A stretch of 11,156 nt of DNA from an uncultured Spirochaetaceae bacterium (GTDB lineage: Bacteria > Spirochaetota > Spirochaetia > Treponematales > Treponemataceae): positions 1-11,156 of the forward strand of contig CALNCH010000276.1 in the NCBI GenBank assembly GCA_937875245.1. Direction: 5' to 3'. Positions within the stretch are counted from its first letter, which is position 1; each line of letters opens with the position of its first letter. The notes beneath the pieces are model-generated. The model made no database searches. It had not been told where the DNA came from and was given only the letters and a program-made list of their open reading frames with translations. A program made the position numbers and the translations under genes. Below, one piece after another: positions 9,064 through 11,156 of this stretch.

Positions 9064-9093
9064 ATTATATCATATCTTAATAAACTCTGTAAA
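9064..9093 (-). promoter_or_regulatory. Sigma70-type promoter of the gspD operon
   Basis: On the minus strand a -35 box TTTACA (9093-9088) is separated by 18 bases from a perfect -10 box TATAAT (9069-9064), which has an upstream TG one base away (extended -10). Transcription would begin near 9057 and leave a leader of about 17 bases before ATG 9040. A weak purine ribosome site, AAAGAAAG, lies seven bases before that ATG. The spacing and match are good, though the region is AT-rich. The box overlaps the 5' flank of the divergent peptidase gene. Confidence 0.65.
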
Positions 9094-9124
9094 ATTCTTT
9101 TTTATTAAAAAAATAAGGATGCCT

Positions 9125-9562
9125 GTGTCATTAGATTATTGGAGCTTACTCATTTTTATTCTCTTTGCGCTGCCTTTGGCAATAATAGACATAAAAGAAT
9201 TAAGGCTTCCGGATTTTTTAACCCTTCCTTTATACATTTTTCTTTTAATTTCAATTGCAATCTTTAATCCAAGTATTTTAATGTCATCTATTTTTGCATC
9301 GGTAATTTCTATGCTGTTATTTTATTGTGTTGGCTTTTTTACAAAACCACTTGGAGGTGGAGATATAAAGCTTGTCGCATCAGTTGCACTCTTATGTGGC
9401 TACCCTCTTTTTTTTATCGCCTTACTTACTTCTGTTTTATGTGCCTTACTCTATTACATTTTTTTACTTTTTAAGAATAAAGCTCAAGAGCCTATCCCTT
9501 TTGGTCCTTTTTTAGCAACCGGTGGAATAATCACAAAACTTTTTATACTTCTTTTTTTATAA
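9125..9562 (+). CDS. Type IV prepilin peptidase, A24 family, short form
   Basis: An inner-membrane aspartic peptidase that removes leader peptides from pseudopilins. With a GTG start at 9125 it has 145 residues. The two catalytic aspartates are visible: Asp22 in IIDIKELRLPD and Asp80 in the GGGD motif (LGGGDIKLV). PFGPFLATGG near the C-terminus is also typical. The product is almost entirely hydrophobic helices. It lacks the N-terminal N-methyltransferase/zinc domain of PilD/GspO, so it resembles the short CpaA/TadV-like forms. Start choice: AAGG (9115-9118) sits six bases before GTG 9125 but directly abuts ATG 9119. The ATG at 9041 has no ribosome site and would cover the gspD promoter. It is divergent from the T2SS operon, and GspG with its KG-F site is the obvious substrate. 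Confidence 0.85.
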   Translation: MSLDYWSLLIFILFALPLAIIDIKELRLPDFLTLPLYIFLLISIAIFNPSILMSSIFASVISMLLFYCVGFFTKPLGGGDIKLVASVALLCGYPLFFIALLTSVLCALLYYIFLLFKNKAQEPIPFGPFLATGGIITKLFILLFL

Positions 9563-9596
9563 TAATAGCTTAGTCAATATAAAGTATAGCTTTTTC

Positions 9597-10193
9597 TTAT
9601 CGAGCCATAATACCATCAACGGCTAAGCTGAAAGATGCAAATAATTCATCTACATCTTTTTGATCTAATATTGCTAATCTAAAAATTACAGACTCTATCA
9701 TTCCATAAAACATTTCATTAGTTGCTTTCAAATCTACGGGACGAAAATCACCTGCATTAATTCCTTCAATAATGATAGTTGAAAGTAAATGTCTTAAACG
9801 CAAAATACGGCGACGAACTCTTTCTCCAGGATCTTTGCCCCTCTTTTGAAGATTAAGTAAATAGTTAAGGAGAACGCTAAAAAGCAATCGATTCTCTACA
9901 CATTTTTCACAAATTGCTTTTAAAATTCCTTTTAATTTGTCAGAACTACTCAAAGAGGTATCGTTAATAATAGCAGTTAATGATTCTTCTAAAGAACTGG
10001 TAAGTTGTTTAATACTCCACAAGAAAATTTCTTGTTTGTTTTTGAAGTAGATATACAAGGTTGTTCGAGTAATACCACATCGCTCAGCAATTTTTTGAAA
10101 AGTAACATCTTCATAGCCTTCTTCAACAAAGATATCTAATGACTTTTCCAGTATTTCTCTTTTTCTTTTCTCATGTTCTACCACAATAGCCAT
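9597..10193 (-). CDS. TetR/AcrR-family transcriptional regulator
   Basis: The 198-residue protein has the TetR layout: an N-terminal DNA-binding domain and a divergent all-helical ligand/dimer domain. Residues about 11-50 contain the family pattern ILEKSLDIFVEEGYEDVTF, then the helix-turn-helix IAERCGITRTTLYIYFKNK, ending EIFLW. The ligand is not predictable. Its ATG (10193-10191) shares one base with the stop of the upstream methyltransferase (TAATG), and GGAG lies five bases before it, so the two genes are co-transcribed and translationally coupled. It converges with the prepilin peptidase gene, leaving only 34 bases. Whether it controls the T2SS is unknown; I see no clear operator in the gspD promoter. 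Confidence 0.93.
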   Translation of the reverse strand: MAIVVEHEKRKREILEKSLDIFVEEGYEDVTFQKIAERCGITRTTLYIYFKNKQEIFLWSIKQLTSSLEESLTAIINDTSLSSSDKLKGILKAICEKCVENRLLFSVLLNYLLNLQKRGKDPGERVRRRILRLRHLLSTIIIEGINAGDFRPVDLKATNEMFYGMIESVIFRLAILDQKDVDELFASFSLAVDGIMAR

Positions 10194-11156
10194 TATTGCT
10201 CCTTTGACTCTTCTCTATTCTTCTCTTTGTCTCTCTCTCTTAAATAGCTTTCTTTTCGATTATCTTTACCTGTAGTCTCATGGGTTGGTCGGGTTAAAGT
10301 ATACATATAAAAACGAGTATCTAGGTTGCCACTCTTTAACTCTTTGGATGCAGTTGCTTTTTTACCAACAAGGGTTTCAAAGTTTTCATTAGCGGTAATA
10401 AAACCCATTTCCCAACCAGGAAAAGCATTAAACAATGCAGGTAACTGTTGATACAATTGTTCTGCTTGCTCTTTATCTCCTAATCGTTCTCCATAAGGAG
10501 GATTAGTTACTATAAGTCCTGTTTCATAAGGAGCTTCCAAATCGTAAAAATCTGCAACATCAAAATCTGGACGCTGCACTCTGTCATCAGATCCAATTAA
10601 TTGCAAAGCCCGTCCTGCAGTTACACAAGCTCGTTCAACATTTCCTCTCGCTCTTTCTATAGCTACTGGATCAATATCTGTTCCTGTAATACGGGCAACT
10701 GCATCTGGTCGTATTTTTGCAGCTTCAGATTTTTTTGTTTCAACTGCTCTCTGCTGATTAAAAATGGGTAAATCCTCAATCGCGAAGTGCCGTCCAAACC
10801 CAGGTGCTACATTGTAGGCATATAATGCTGCTTCTGAGGCAATAGTACCAGAGCCACAAAAGGGGTCATGAAGTGGGGTTTTTCGTCGCCAACACATTTG
10901 TTGTAACATTGCACAGGCCAAGGTTTCTCTTAATGGGGCTCCACCACCTTCGGTACGGTATCCTCTCTTATGAAGGGGATCTCCAGATAAGTCTAACAAT
11001 ACCAGTACTTCATCTTTATCGATATATACCCGAACAGTTGCTTCTTTACCACTTTCAGGTAGAACATCCATATTCCATACTTGGCCCAGCTTTTTATAAA
11101 TAGCTTTATGAGCCATTCCTTGGATGGTATGTTCTGAATTTAATTTACTTTTGTAA
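10193..11156 (-). CDS. RlmL-type RNA guanine N2-methyltransferase, N-terminus beyond the window
   Basis: A SAM-dependent class I RNA methyltransferase of the RlmL/YcbY family (23S rRNA m2G-type). The frame runs open to the window edge past the Met at 11116. The residues before it (KSKLNSEHTIQGMAHKAIYK) match the end of a THUMP region, so the true start lies outside. Counting from Met 11116, motif I DPFCGSGTIASEAA is at 84-97, GTDIDPVAIERARGNVERA is at 145-163, and the catalytic NPPYGERLG at 205-213. DLSGDPLHKRGYR at 42-54 is also a family mark. The last 25 residues are a charged Arg/Lys/Glu tail coded by a CT-rich stretch, including a (CT)5 run at 10231-10240. The gene appears to be a housekeeping flank of the T2SS region, co-transcribed with the TetR gene. 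Confidence 0.9.
   Translation of the reverse strand, partial: YKSKLNSEHTIQGMAHKAIYKKLGQVWNMDVLPESGKEATVRVYIDKDEVLVLLDLSGDPLHKRGYRTEGGGAPLRETLACAMLQQMCWRRKTPLHDPFCGSGTIASEAALYAYNVAPGFGRHFAIEDLPIFNQQRAVETKKSEAAKIRPDAVARITGTDIDPVAIERARGNVERACVTAGRALQLIGSDDRVQRPDFDVADFYDLEAPYETGLIVTNPPYGERLGDKEQAEQLYQQLPALFNAFPGWEMGFITANENFETLVGKKATASKELKSGNLDTRFYMYTLTRPTHETTGKDNRKESYLRERDKEKNREESKEQ

Noticed and set aside
9044..9073. Possible plus-strand promoter TTTACT / 18 bases / TATCAT for the peptidase gene
   Set aside because: Both boxes are imperfect and the region is so AT-rich that such matches arise by chance. Not listed as a feature.
9041..9124. Longer version of the prepilin peptidase starting at ATG 9041
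   Set aside because: No ribosome site precedes it, the added residues do not resemble the family, and it would overlap the gspD promoter. GTG 9125 has AAGG at proper spacing.
9563..9596. Possible bidirectional terminator between the convergent peptidase and TetR genes
   Set aside because: Only a 4-bp stem (AAAG/CTTT) and a repeated AATAGCTT/TATAGCTT motif are present, too weak to call a terminator.
10231..10240. (CT)5 dinucleotide run near the end of the methyltransferase gene as a second phase switch
   Set aside because: It is short, lies in the low-complexity charged tail, and a frame change would affect only the last residues. No sign of a switch.

Overview
The window looks like chromosome from an AT-rich, double-membraned bacterium. 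A secretin and several lipobox lipoproteins imply an outer membrane. The base composition and lipoprotein style would fit a spirochaete such as Treponema, but that assignment is an inference from style and not proven here.

Left and centre (1-9040, all on the minus strand, read right to left): one compact operon. A strong sigma70-like promoter (9064-9093) precedes a type II secretion (T2SS)-type set: secretin gspD, ATPase gspE, inner-membrane platform gspF, major pseudopilin gspG, two small pseudopilin-like proteins, and a single-pass membrane protein that may take the place of GspL/GspM. After these come a TPR lipoprotein, a second small lipoprotein, a clostripain-family (C11) protease lipoprotein, and a secreted protein cut off by the window edge. 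Most neighbours overlap by a few bases, so translation is probably coupled. The last genes are good candidates for exported cargo or surface partners. A divergent type IV prepilin peptidase (9125-9562, plus strand) would process the pseudopilins.

The main discovery is at the 5' end of gspD. Six perfect copies of a 7-bp unit (plus-strand ACGAGAT, 8984-9025) lie inside the signal-peptide codons. Seven is not a multiple of three, so each unit gained or lost changes the frame. With six copies, as here, translation from the only good start ends after 28 codons. With two, five or eight copies it would run through a good signal peptide into the whole secretin. This is the arrangement of an ON/OFF phase-variation switch for the secretion machine, caught in the OFF state. 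Three further frame anomalies occur in the same operon: the 3' end of gspD, the middle of gspF, and a lipoprotein signal sequence fused inside another ORF. The operon may therefore be decaying, or the assembly may carry indels. Both readings are kept open.

Right end (9597-11156, minus strand): a TetR-family regulator sits directly after, and one base overlapping, an RlmL-type RNA methyltransferase whose 5' end lies outside the window. These look like an unrelated chromosomal flank. No tRNA, rRNA, CRISPR array, insertion sequence or integrase was seen, and no gene-free stretch exceeds 300 bases.
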